From Phoebastria nigripes (taxonomy: Eukaryota > Chordata > Aves > Procellariiformes > Diomedeidae), in contig JAYKAV010000900.1 of NCBI GenBank assembly GCA_035582835.1, positions 525,539 to 589,538 of the forward strand: a stretch of 64,000 nucleotides of DNA, given 5' to 3'. This document shows positions 14,101-25,541 of the stretch, one piece after another. A program made the position numbers and the translations under genes. Position 1 is the first letter of the stretch. Each line of letters opens with the position of its first letter. The notes beneath the pieces are model-generated. The model made no database searches. It worked only from the letters and a program-made list of their open reading frames with translations, and was not told where the DNA came from.

Positions 14101-14504
14101 ATGCAGACCAAGCATATGTGACCAGTCATTATTATCCATGCTATTGATAAATTAACTGGAAAGATTAACAGACATTTCAAAAAGAACCAGGGAGAATGAT
14201 TAGATCCAAGAATTGGTGTAGACATCCAGGCTTCTACAAACCTCCTCAAGATCAGTAGAAGTGCAAGGGGAAAATTTTAAAGAAAAGCTTATTATAATGA
14301 AGGATATATTGTAAAGAACACTTTCAAAAAGTTCCCCTATTTCCTTCTTATGGGTACTGGCATATGAGGGGAAGAATCAAGCCTATTGACTTCATTCATG
14401 GTGTTTCTTTAGAGAAATATTTATGATTTCACCAAATCTGCTGTGAGGTTAGAGTTGTTTAAATAAGTAAATAAACATTTTCGAGCAAGAAAGCCCTACT
14501 TGAT
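10913..14504. other. Intronic DNA, mostly featureless
   Basis: The right part of the CpG-enriched patch runs to about 11180. Beyond it are an alternating TA/TG stretch (about 12020-12095) and a purine-rich stretch (about 12345-12390). Short open frames on both strands begin at non-ATG codons and resemble no family known to me. Confidence 0.5.
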
Positions 14505-15225
14505 CAGATGATGCGTTCATCTAGCCCATTATCCTGTTGCTACAAGTGCCATAAATAGGTGCTAGAGAAAAGGAAAACCATGTCAAATGTATATAATGCT
14601 TTTTCCTTATAGTTTCTCAGCTAGCAACTATTTTCTGCTCATGGACTTCCTGTGTTGTTGTGATTTCTACGTGTTCTGTAACCCTCCATGGGCTTTCCTC
14701 CACAAACTTGTCTGCTGATTTAATGCAAACTTTCAGCATCCTTAACATCCTTCTCCCTGCTGCAGGGGGAATCAGTTCCTTCTGTTTGTTTTGAACGTGA
14801 CTCCTCATACTTTCCCATGATGTTTATTACTCAGACAGCGAGTGAACAGTCAATTCCCATCCATCTTCTTCATACCAGTCATAGTTTTCAAGATACATTC
14901 TTAATTTTTTTTTCCCCCAGATTAACCATTTACCAAGTATTTCCTCACATAGAAACCATTTGTTCCCTTTTATCATCTTTGCTACCCTTCTCCAAACCTT
15001 TTCTAGTTAATTTTATGCTTCCTTCTGGGAGTAACCAGAACTGTGCACCAAAGGTGAACTACAGATTGGTATTGTGGCAAGCGGACATTCACTGTTTCAG
15101 TATCTATTCCTTTCCTAATAATTCCTATCAAAAATTGATCTGGTTTTCTCGACCACCACTGCTGAGCACTGTGGTAACGCTTTCACAGAGGTATCTAGCA
15201 TAACCCCAATATTTCACTCCAGTGT
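14505..15225 (-). mobile_element. Ancient, highly decayed CR1 LINE (antisense)
   Basis: Read on the plus strand, the block follows, in order, the antisense of an old amniote CR1. It has ttcatctagcccattatcct near the element's 3' end, then tccacaaacttgtctgctga, ccttctgtttgttttgaacg, ccttttatcatctttgctac, ccttctccaaaccttttcta, accagaactgtgcaccaaag, and finally tattcctttcctaataattc. The corresponding sense strand encodes the C-terminal part of the reverse-transcriptase protein (the region around Leu-Glu-Lys-Val-Gln-Lys-Arg-Ala in typical copies). Here it is full of substitutions and indels with no usable frame. The divergence is far greater than in the CR1 at 43.2-44.1 kb, so this copy probably predates birds. 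The identification rests on recall of the family pattern. Confidence 0.75.
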
Positions 15226-18200
15226 AGTAAAGAATTTATAATACTAATTGTAAAGAACTGCTATAAAAATCAAGCTGTTTTAATCAAAATCTGACAGAAC
15301 AACAATGCACCTATATGAAGTTCTAATTTATGTCAAATGTAGCTTAACAAATCATAATGAAACATGATATCACAGAAGTCTATAGGTGTACATACATAAC
15401 TGGAAAGTAGAATATACAGGAAATATTTTTTCTGCCATTCAGCACTGGCAGACTATTTATCTTTTAAACAGTAAACCTGTTTCTGGCTTCTAAAAAAGTG
15501 TAACATTATTCCTAACTCCTCAAATTAAGGAAAGAAAATAACCTTCGCATTAAGTCAGTTCTCATTGCTCTCTAATAAAAAATCATGAGGTTAAAATGCA
15601 CACGTAGGAGTTTTGCACTGAATCTAATTTTGGTCTGAACTACTTGATTTCTAAATTGCTCATTCCACCCCACAAATGTATGACAGCTATAACATTGTCT
15701 GCTCTTTCATTAGAGAGAGGTTGTTTCGCTAGCCTCTGTGTGGGTGCTGAGTTGATGAAGCAATTAAAATTAAATTGTACATAATTGTATGAAAGGTCCT
15801 GAAGGAATGGGGATTCCAGACGTTCCCCAAGCCTAAACATTCAAATGGACCAATTATACGCCACTGTTCACATTTCATCTCATCTTCCAGCCCTGCAGTT
15901 ATTCACAAGTCCCTTTCAAGCCCCCTGCATAATGCAGCCCCATGGGCATCCTTTGCTAGAATGCCTTNGTTGAGGTCCTTGGTTGAGGACTGGAAGCAGG
16001 TATTCTTTCTGTCAAGCCTTCATAGCTGTAGCTTTTTACAGGCACAGAGAAAATTGTAAACGTACCTATTCTTTGTACGTAGCCCAATCTGATATACTAA
16101 CATCTCATATGAAGCAGGGATAAAATATTATGGAAATATTTCAGGTTGATACTCATGTTTTTTCATTCTCCAATGGAATTTATTTATATGGTCTGCATTT
16201 TAAAGAGAAAACAAAGCCAGCCCAGTAAGTTTGCTATGAGATATGCTAGACTAATGTGACATTTTTTGGAATATTCAAGGTTGTTGGGATTGTCTGTCCA
16301 AGTTTCTCATTTTTGTCTTAAAGTACAACTGTGTAGAGTAGTGGAGCTTTACTGCGGAAGTAGCAGGACAGAGATTTCTGCAAGAAAGATGCTACAAAAG
16401 ATATGTTTCAGAAAATGCGAAGGCAGATCAAATGGCTAAATATTTAACACATTAAGAAATAATTAGAAACTGGTGAGATACAAAATTACATTAGAATTCC
16501 AAAGCATAAATTGAAAGAAACTTGCTCATAGTAGATGATTCCCCCAAACAGGCATATCTTTTCTCCTCCTTTTTTTCACTAATAATGCAAGTTCCATACC
16601 TATTTTTCCAAATGTCTCTGTTAACAGCTTCATAAAGAGACCATTTGTGAAGATTTTCTTAATTCATTATATAAAATTGCAAACTGCTGCCAAATCAAGT
16701 GATCACTATTGGGACGGAGAGGGACAGAAGAATGTGGGAGCAGTAACTATAGATGACTAGTTCACAAGACAAGACATACTAACACTCCAAAGATAGCACA
16801 GAGGACTTGCATCAATCACTTTCACTATGAAAGAAAAAAGGGCCAAAATTTTCAAGAGCTGCAAAACTTATTAAGGTGGCTTCCTTTTATGGGAAGTCTG
16901 GTATGATGAACCTGTCAACGTGAAAGCAAATTTGTAGTTTCTTCACCTTTTATGTCCAGCCCTGGTTAAAAAAAGAAAAAGAAATGTCTTTAGGTATATG
17001 AACGGACACCAGAACCGGGCGTGGGAAAGAGACTGAAAACACACTGCTTGAATCAAGTTAAGACTACAAAGCTCTAGTGCACAGCAGACATCCCCAGAGG
17101 GCTGAAATTACTACAGCACTCAGCACAGACTTTCAGAGAAACCATTATCATGGGACAGCAATCGCCAACAAACGGTGGTTTACTCTAATTCACTGAACTC
17201 TGGCACTAACTTAATCCTGCTCTAGTCTGGAGAACAATATGGCAGAACCTATGGAATTTATCTTTATAGCACAGCTGCAAGGCATGCCCTCCACTGTGAT
17301 GAGGTATTACCAACAGAGGTTATTGACTTTTTAAAAGATTTTCCTGGATATCACACAAAATCCTGTACAGACAGAGAACAGATGATCACTGCACCCTCCC
17401 TGCACGGAAATCCACAATCAGCACTGGTATTGGAAACCATTTAGAGCACTAACCACACCAAAACATGGGAGTAAAACATGGGTTCCAGGCTGTAAACACA
17501 TCATGCCAGATGGAGAACTTGGTCCCCAGATTTTGGTGAAACTTCAGCCAGGATCTCTAAACTATTCTTGTAACTATCTTCGTGTCAGATTCATCAGCAT
17601 GTGCAGACTGTGCTGGAACGTAGGAGGGGTACCCTCCTGGACCATTCTTGCCAACTTTATTATACAAAATATGGGTACTAAAGTGCACAGATCCTACACG
17701 TATGTAGCTATTTCATTTTCTGTCCTATAACCTGGGTTTCTTACTTTTCCTAGTACTTTACGCACCAGTTTTTACTGGTTTCTGCCCTAGGAAACATCAA
17801 ATAACAGAGAGATACATTTTAGGCATGTGTCAAGCCTCATGTATCATTTAGAGTCAGATAGCCAAGCATTGACAACAGTGCTTTCAAGATTAGCTTGTTT
17901 ATATATGTTCTCGTGAAGAGATGGTGGACATATTCTGAACAAAGTTACAACAATATTGAGCTCTCTAATTTGCTATTCAAGTAGCATTATAAAGAACAGC
18001 TCCAGTATTGTTTTGTTTCAGATGTCATTTTTTATTATGTGATCTTTTGTGACCTTTAATTTCAGTGATACCAAATGTACTACTTTAGCTAACTCTTAAA
18101 TAAAGGGAAGAGTTTAATAAATGATGCCAGTGACATACCACTTGAAACCAAACTTGAGTATGATGCTACCAAGCCTTGATACTGATGTCAAATAGAGCTA

Positions 18201-21200
18201 AGGAAAACATTTCTCAGCAGATTAGGACAAAATGGATATTTTGACTTTGACTCACAGTTGCCTTTCATCAAACATGAAAGTGGATGGAGGAAGTAAAGAC
18301 AAGTTTTTAGGCTTGAGAGCTTACATGCAAGTCACAGCTATTACTCTGACATTTGCACTAAGCGGGAAAGGGGAAAGCATTCAGACATATAACACATTAC
18401 AAAAGGTAAATGCTTTCTTTTCACTTTTGTTGCTTGTACCTGCCCATGTGTGGTCAGAACAAAGAGAGAAGATGCACTTTCAGAAAAAAGTTGGAAGCAC
18501 CACTGAGGTGGGCAGGGGAAGAGAGAGCAGCTCTCCGCCTCTGCAGTGACTCCTGCAGCCAGGAGTACAGGAGCTTTTTCACCCAAAATCCCACTTTGGA
18601 AGGTTTGGACCCTTCCATACCACTGCATGAATAGCTATTCCTCTCCTCCCAGTGCAGACCTTTCTTCTCTGCCTTGTCTGACACAATACAAAGGAAAATA
18701 TCAGAGGAAGTCCTATGCTGCCTGATAGATCTTCTCCCATGCAACCCTAAGTGGCTTTTGTTGTTGGGGAGGAAGAGGGCAGGAGGCAGAAAAATCTTCT
18801 ATTCATTAAAAACATCTTGTGGCCAGTTGCTTTAGCAAACACATAGCAAATCCAAAGTGTGGCTTTTGTAAACCTGTTTCTGAGAAAGGAAACTTGCTCC
18901 CTGCAGTAGCAGTTACATTTCTTTTAGAAACACTTCTACGAAGTTTGGCATTATAGTATTTTATTTCCTAGGGATTTTGGCATTATTATAATCTAGGCTT
19001 AGCTGTATAGTTAGCATATTTTTTTTTCCTATTAAGTACCTAGAGATTGTTGACATTTGATTTTCCTGAAAAATAAAATCCAAGTTTCAATTGTCCACCT
19101 AATGCAATGTTTCAGGCCAGGAATAAATAAATAAGAAAAACACAAGTAAAGTATAACCTAATGATTAAATTCCTGAATTAACCAGGAGTATAGTAATACC
19201 TTATAGATACTTTTTCCTTAAAAAAATATGGTTTTATTGTAATACCTACAGCATATCTGCGTAACTGTGAATGAAGAAGTTGAAAACATCTAAAGAGTAT
19301 GAGCATTTATGAAGCCATTGGAGAGAATGATCAATTTGAAACACTGTCAGATAAACCCTGATTCAGATATTGTGAACAGTACAAGAAACTGTTTTTATAC
19401 ACTTTGCTTATGCTTTGAACATACAATGCTGTCATGGGGGAAGCCTGTGTAATTGTGTAATGATGCAAGCAGCATGTTTAAAATGTCATAGTTCAGCAAA
19501 TCTGAAATAGTTAGACAGTCCCTCATAGAACTACACAGATTTCGTACCTCTGTTTTTAGGTATATTTTTTCACCGAATGTTTATAGCATTATGTAATTCA
19601 ATATTAAAAAAAAAAGTTTCAGATCAAATATTATTTTGTGACCTACATTGCTGCATCAATGCAAAAATCAGTCATGCAAAACTAGCAGCATATTTATAGT
19701 TTTCTGATCTTATTTAGCCCATAAGAATGCCATGTCATGCACGTATCTGTTAGGGTCAAGAGACAAGGCATTTTTTTTTTATGCCAAGGAATTTTCATTA
19801 TCTTTCTAGCATTTTTGACTCAGTTAGAATCATAACTACACTTGAGAACTTGAAGACCTTTGTCACACTACAATATTTTTCATCCAGGTTGTATGCTCCG
19901 GTGTTGATCGCTGCTCCTTTACTCCCCTTGGCAATGAAACATTGCGTTTTCCTTCTTTCTGTCAACAGTCTATACTCATTCAACTTCAACTAAAAAATAA
20001 ATATTACTGTGACTAGTGCTATCAACTCTTCCCCCCTTTCAGATGAAAGCAGTCAGACTATCTAATCAGAGAGCCCTATAACATTCCAAAAAAGGGAAAA
20101 TTTCACAGAGATAAAATTAAAAAGTGCATAATTCTATCACTTAAATTTTGAGCCCAATTGTAGATAAGTGCATGATGCGAGATATTTTTTGTCACATGGG
20201 TCCATGTGTACAATAATTATTTGTCTTTTTCCTTGTGGACTGTGAAATTTCACAGGTTGTTCCTCGGCATGCGCTTTCTTAATTGGCAAAGGAAGTCGAA
20301 TATAATCAGTTATATTCAAAGCAATCGTTATTCCAACTGTTCTGTGACTCAAGTGTGACTTGTAAAAGCTCACACATTTTTCCAAGATGCGTGTAATAAA
20401 AGTCTTAACATGTTTTTTCTTTTCGCGCACATGAATCCATTATTTCTGTTTTCTCCCTGATGTTTAGTCCTAACCATGTGGCTTGAACAGAAGTAAACAC
20501 GTAGTATTCTTTAATAACAAAGAAACACCACATATGATGTTATAAAGTTTCATGACTTTTCTTCAGGGTCAAAATAGAAAGAAAAGAATAGGTCTGAGAC
20601 AGAATTTCTTATTAAATCACAGACTAAGAAAAGAAGAAAATCACAGGAAACATAAATTAAGTAGGTACTTCTAGTGTTTCTTGTTTGATCAGAACAGAGG
20701 GTCTTACTTTAAAAGGACTATTGAAAAAAATCAGCTAGTATCTTAGTCTCAGGAAGTTTGAAACTTGGTTCAATCTGCTGAATTCCTCAAGCAAAAGACA
20801 TGATACAAAAACTCAAGCAGGATTTTAATTCTAAATTCCTGTGTAATAAATAACTTCAAAGGTGATCTATATAGGAATTTAATCATATTAACCATAATGT
20901 GTATCAACACATAACTATGACCTACATTATATATAATAGCAAATATTTCACTGAATTTTCCATCCTATTTTAATTTATGGATTTAGCTTTGCTTGATGTT
21001 TGAAAGCTTTACTGAAAAGCCTTCTTTCAGCCTATTCTGGCTTTGACTTAACAAGACTATTAAGCCAGTCCTACAGTTTCATTTATAATCCTTGAATTAA
21101 TATTAGGATTACAATTTTATAGTGAACCTGGGTGGGCTTCATTAAATCTCAAATCCTGCAAATTATTCCATGTGGGCAACCCGCAGTGTCATGACTTTGG

Positions 21201-23640
21201 AAAATTTGTAGGACTGGAGCCTGGCAATGAGGAAAACAAGCCCCATGGTTTCACCTTGCTACCATATTTTCTTGTGCTTTTAGCCACAACAGTTAGCTGA
21301 TTCTGTGTACCAGTTTCATGTACCAGCTGCCAGAAATGGTCTGAACAAGAAAATGATACTGCCATTGCATGGTTCCTTACATGCAATAATTCTTGCAACT
21401 GTATATATACATGTATAAGCATAAAACACAATTGGGGTTGGGGATCTCCATTACACCAAACTGAAAATAAACAGCAAGCATGAATACACTAGGTGAAGCC
21501 TTGGAAAGAGACTCTGACTCATGGGCAAAATGTTGTAAACCTTCATCACTCAATAACCCCACTCTCTGGGATTGAGCCCCATATCTTTTTCTCCCCCCAA
21601 ATTTGAAATGAATAGTCATGATAAAGGCTGTTGATGGATGACATCCACCTACAGAGGATTAAGCTTACAACTTTTGCACTGTTACAGGAAGCAGCCTGGC
21701 AAGCTGCTATGAACACATTTGAAAACGAAGACAGGAAGAAGAGAGCTGTTCCTGTTTAGTAGATCTTATCCTCTGTTCTTTCCTCCAGTACCTAGTAAAA
21801 TATTTTCATATCAATAGACACATTTTGTGGTGCAACTTTCTATAAAGCATTGAAATATTTTGTATAGGCTAGTCAATCCCTCTTCCTTCTTCCTCATAAA
21901 GGCTAAATGACTTCCTTAAACAGCTCTTGACCTCAGTCGCAAGCTATAGGCTCAAGGAAATAAGCGTTGCTATGACTTGTGCTATCAGCTGGTCAGTCTA
22001 GGTAGTCACAGCTGACTTTTTACTTGGAAAGGTATATGAGAGAAAGCGGAGTTATGATGTAAGACATAGCTTAGACCATGTAGTGTAAAACATTAACACC
22101 TCTGGGGTGGGAAGTATGATTTCCACCCTGTCACCCCACAAAGACTAAGGTAGAGCTCAGTGTGGCTGAGGGGTCAGACAGGACTGGCAAAATTGGCAGT
22201 CTTTTCATCCACGGATCACAAAGTTGGAATTTGAGTCCCTAGACACAAAGTGATTGTTGTGAACATTTCTAATAGGCAATTAAATTGTTTTTTTGGTTTT
22301 GTTTTGTTAAGGTTTTTTACACTTTTGGCTGCTATGAGACTTGCACTAAGATCTGCAGTGACAGAAATCAGAACTCAACCATGTCTGAAGACCCTTATTC
22401 CTTGTGCTGAAACTACTTTGGAAAGCAAGGTGGTATGGGCCTTTCATTAAATTAATACAAATCAAATATTGTCTGTTAAAAGACAATACAGTGTTAATAT
22501 TAATAATCTTGAACTCTGCAAGGTTATTCAATTCTACATACACACAAATGTACATATGGCTGAGGATAAAAATCCCTGCTGCTCTCCAGCACTGTATGTT
22601 GAGCGCAGTTTGCAATGGTCCAGAGGATTCCGGAAGGAATTAAACACACAAATTGTGGCTAATTAGAGCTTCTGAGTTTAGTGAATACTCATAGTACAGA
22701 GATGGAAAAACACAGTTGAGGAGCTTAGTTTTACTATTTGCGAAGTTGTATGATGGGGGTCATTCACAGGGAGGGCATGTAAGCAGCTTTAAATTACTTT
22801 CTTGTTTTGACTTGACTTTGAAATAAGGATTTTAATGTAATTTTTTCAGAATATGCAGTTTTGAATATGCTGGATATTAAAATCTAGTGACGGGGAAAAA
22901 AAACCCCAAACACCTCTTACTTAAAAAAGGCTTGAGCAATTTTTTTTTTTTGTTGTTGGGTTTAAATCTCCTGGAATCTGATTACACAGCACATTCCAGC
23001 TATCTGCCCCAGCAGGCCCCTCTATCAGGACTTGCTGATTACTACTTATGTTTTGTTTCAATGTGAGCCCTTGAAGGATTTCATTTAATACAGATTAGTA
23101 CCTTTATTAAACTGTGGTTAATTGAAGCCTCTGAGCTCTGCTAAATATTGTTCAGTGAAGTGGATTAGTTGTTTTAATTTGTTGCTCTCTCACACAAAAA
23201 AATAACACTGAATGAAATAATTACCTTTTCCATTGGGCTACTGAGGGTGATGTGACTATAGGGCTTTTAGCTTACGTATTTTAAACTGGCAGTTTTCTAA
23301 CTTATAGAGATGCCTATGGTTCAGCAAACTTAGAAACTAAGTTGACCCCAAGAGCACTCTCTTGGATTGGTTTAATTTTTAAAAAGAATAAATTAAGGCT
23401 ACCATCAAGAATGTCTTACCAAATGTATGACTAAAATCTGGCACTGTTTTCTCTGATTAGAAAAGAAAAAAAAAAGAAAAAAATACGTGCTGGAACATTT
23501 TTAATTCTTATTTTAAATTTAAGTGTTTTCCTAAGGGTTTCTGTAAATAGTTTTTTATCTGACCATTTTATTCTCAGTTGAACAGCAATATTAAGAAAGG
23601 TTATAAAAAACTTAAGGAATAATCCTGTACCTACTGCAGT

Positions 23641-23682
23641 CAGTGACTCATTAAAGAGTGTCACTGACTCATTGAAGACTAA
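23641..23682. promoter_or_regulatory. Duplicated AP-1-type sites (TGACTCA x2, 21 bp apart)
   Basis: Two imperfect 21-bp tandem units, cagtgactcattaaagagtg(t) and cactgactcattgaagacta(a), each carry a perfect TGACTCA (23644-23650 and 23665-23671). This is the consensus site for Fos/Jun-type bZIP dimers. A 21-bp spacing puts the sites on the same face of the helix. Function is inferred only from the motif. Confidence 0.35.
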
Positions 23683-24634
23683 TTTAGTAAAAGATTACTT
23701 AGAAAATCTTAGACTTTAAATGAAGATGTCCGCCCCATTATTTTTCACTGTTGACTTCTTAGGGATTGATAATTTTCAATTAAAAATAATAGGTCATGTG
23801 AATTTTAATATACTGTCAATTTCAGTCTGTGACTGATTTACACTGGAAATTCTTTGTCTAAAGAAAAAAAATAACTTGGAAAAGAGGATTAAAGGAAAGA
23901 AAATAACTCACCAAAAGCAACTCTATCTAAAACACCAGGAAAAATATCTCTGCTTCTATGAGAGAGGTGTGATAACAAAATGGCTCCTGTTTTCGCCAAA
24001 GAGAAGAATTCCTGCTAAACTAAAAGGCACAGTGAGGAAGGGCTCAGTTCAGAGTCATACAGGGATACCTCTGGTTGCTTTTTTAACACAGAGCTCTAGC
24101 TAGCTTTGTTAACTGGTAAGAGTGGAATAAGGTTGCTGTGGTGGCTGCATACAATGGATATAGTCTATACAACCATACTGGCTGCAGCACAGTGGGATTC
24201 TAGTTAAGGTGAAAGCTGTTCATTACCAACTTGGAGAAAAAATGAATAAGTACCCTTAATTTATTACTATTGCTGTTGTTAAACTCTGCTACGTTTCCCA
24301 TATCCAAAATAATTCAGAATAAGTAACGTTGTTATGGCAAAGTAGGTTTACGAGCATAAATGTTCATTATTTACTCTAAGGACAGGTTAGTCTGTATTCC
24401 ATAAATGAGACACTTCACACCAAATATAACTAAAAATAATAATAATAAAAGGTTGTACTACAAATTAATGATATTTTGCACTATTTTTAGCCAGACAGTA
24501 GAGTAGGAAATAAACATTGTAGTAGACTTAAGTGAATTTCAGAGGGAAACTCAGGAGTATCCAGATTTTAGTTTCATCTTTTGAAATAACATTAGGTGAG
24601 GATTGCATTTGGCCAAACTTTCCTTTTAGTTTCT

Positions 24635-24705
24635 GACAGGTAAAGCCACTGAAATCAGTGGTGTAGCATCAATGAAATGCAGACATGAATTCGGCCCTGA
24701 ACTTG
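24635..24705 (+). repeat. Possible ancient amniote repeat fragment
   Basis: The order of gccactgaaatcagtggtgt, agcatcaatga and gaattcggccct resembles a widespread archosaur/turtle repeat of the form CACTGAAATCAGTGGAGT followed by GAATTTGGCCC. It is short and diverged. Confidence 0.35.
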
Positions 24706-25421
24706 TCTGATTTTATCTCAATGTTGGAAATGCCAGTATATATCAGGCTTCTGTTATTGAATTTATTTAGTGCTCTCTAATGCAGCTTCCTTGGGTCTCT
24801 CCAAGCAACACTCATATGTAATAAAGTGGAGTTAACAGCGCTAATATGTCTGCTACTTCATCTCCAGCAAAGGNTCTGCAACAGGACATTTTACAACTAA
24901 AAATGAGTGTAGTGGTTCATCTTATCCGACCTGCTGAAAATCACAAATTCACAGCATGAATGAGGCTCAGATCAGCCACATCCACTTGAAAAGTCTGCAG
25001 GCAGGAGTGACAGGTCAAGCCAGAGTGGCTGCTGCTGTGGAGGGAAGTCTGATTTCTTTTCCTGCAACCCAAAGGACTGCACCACAACACAACAGGGAAT
25101 GCCCTTCTCTTCCTTTTCTCTTTTATGTTCCTCAGTAATTTTACACCTTTTTAAAAGGAAAAAAAGAAAAATATATAGAAACACTCCATCTCTGAGGATT
25201 TAAAGTGCTCTTGGCACTTCTTAATTATGCACAGAGAAAACACAAGGACTCATTCAGAGTATGGCAAGATTGCAGCTCCAAAAGCACAGACTTTTGCGTT
25301 AGAATTGGCACCTCAGATCAGCAGACCCAAACCAACAGTGATAGTAAAGAAAAGAGATCTGAGGGTGGAGGATAACTGCATCAGCTTTTCTCTGCTCCTG
25401 CGGCTCTTGGAGACATCAGGA

Positions 25422-25541
25422 GCTCGTGGGGACGATGCTGATGAAGGTGGCCCTTCTGCAGCAGCCTTGCCCCTGAGCAGTCGCCTGAGCGCAGCTGGGA
25501 GTCCTGGCAGCAGCCCTGCCATGGTCTTTCTGGTCAGGTTG
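25422..25541 (+). CDS. Candidate first coding exon of an unidentified plus-strand transcript
   Basis: This GC-rich, CpG-containing patch ends in a strong donor, GTTG/gtaagt (GT at 25542). An ATG at 25521 sits in a strong Kozak setting (gccATGg) and gives M-V-F-L-V-R-L up to the donor, ending in phase 0. That phase matches the candidate exon at 31864. The same frame is open upstream of the ATG, so the patch could also be an internal exon; a pyrimidine-rich tract and ag precede 25422. I recognise no family. The call depends entirely on the multi-exon model being real. Confidence 0.22.

Larger units (their letters stand above)
15226..25380. other. Intronic DNA with few recognisable elements
   Basis: This is AT-rich. 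A modestly GC-richer stretch at about 18450-18760 is open in several frames on both strands, but none resembles a family I know. A stretch at about 22980-23180 rich in homeobox-type TTAATT cores has the look of a conserved non-coding element, but this is impression only. The TGACTCA doublet (23641-23682) and an ancient-repeat scrap (24635-24705) are listed separately. Confidence 0.4.

Noticed and set aside
18341..18744. Overlapping open frames on both strands
   Set aside because: Mutually overlapping frames in a mildly GC-richer segment with no family resemblance. Likely compositional.
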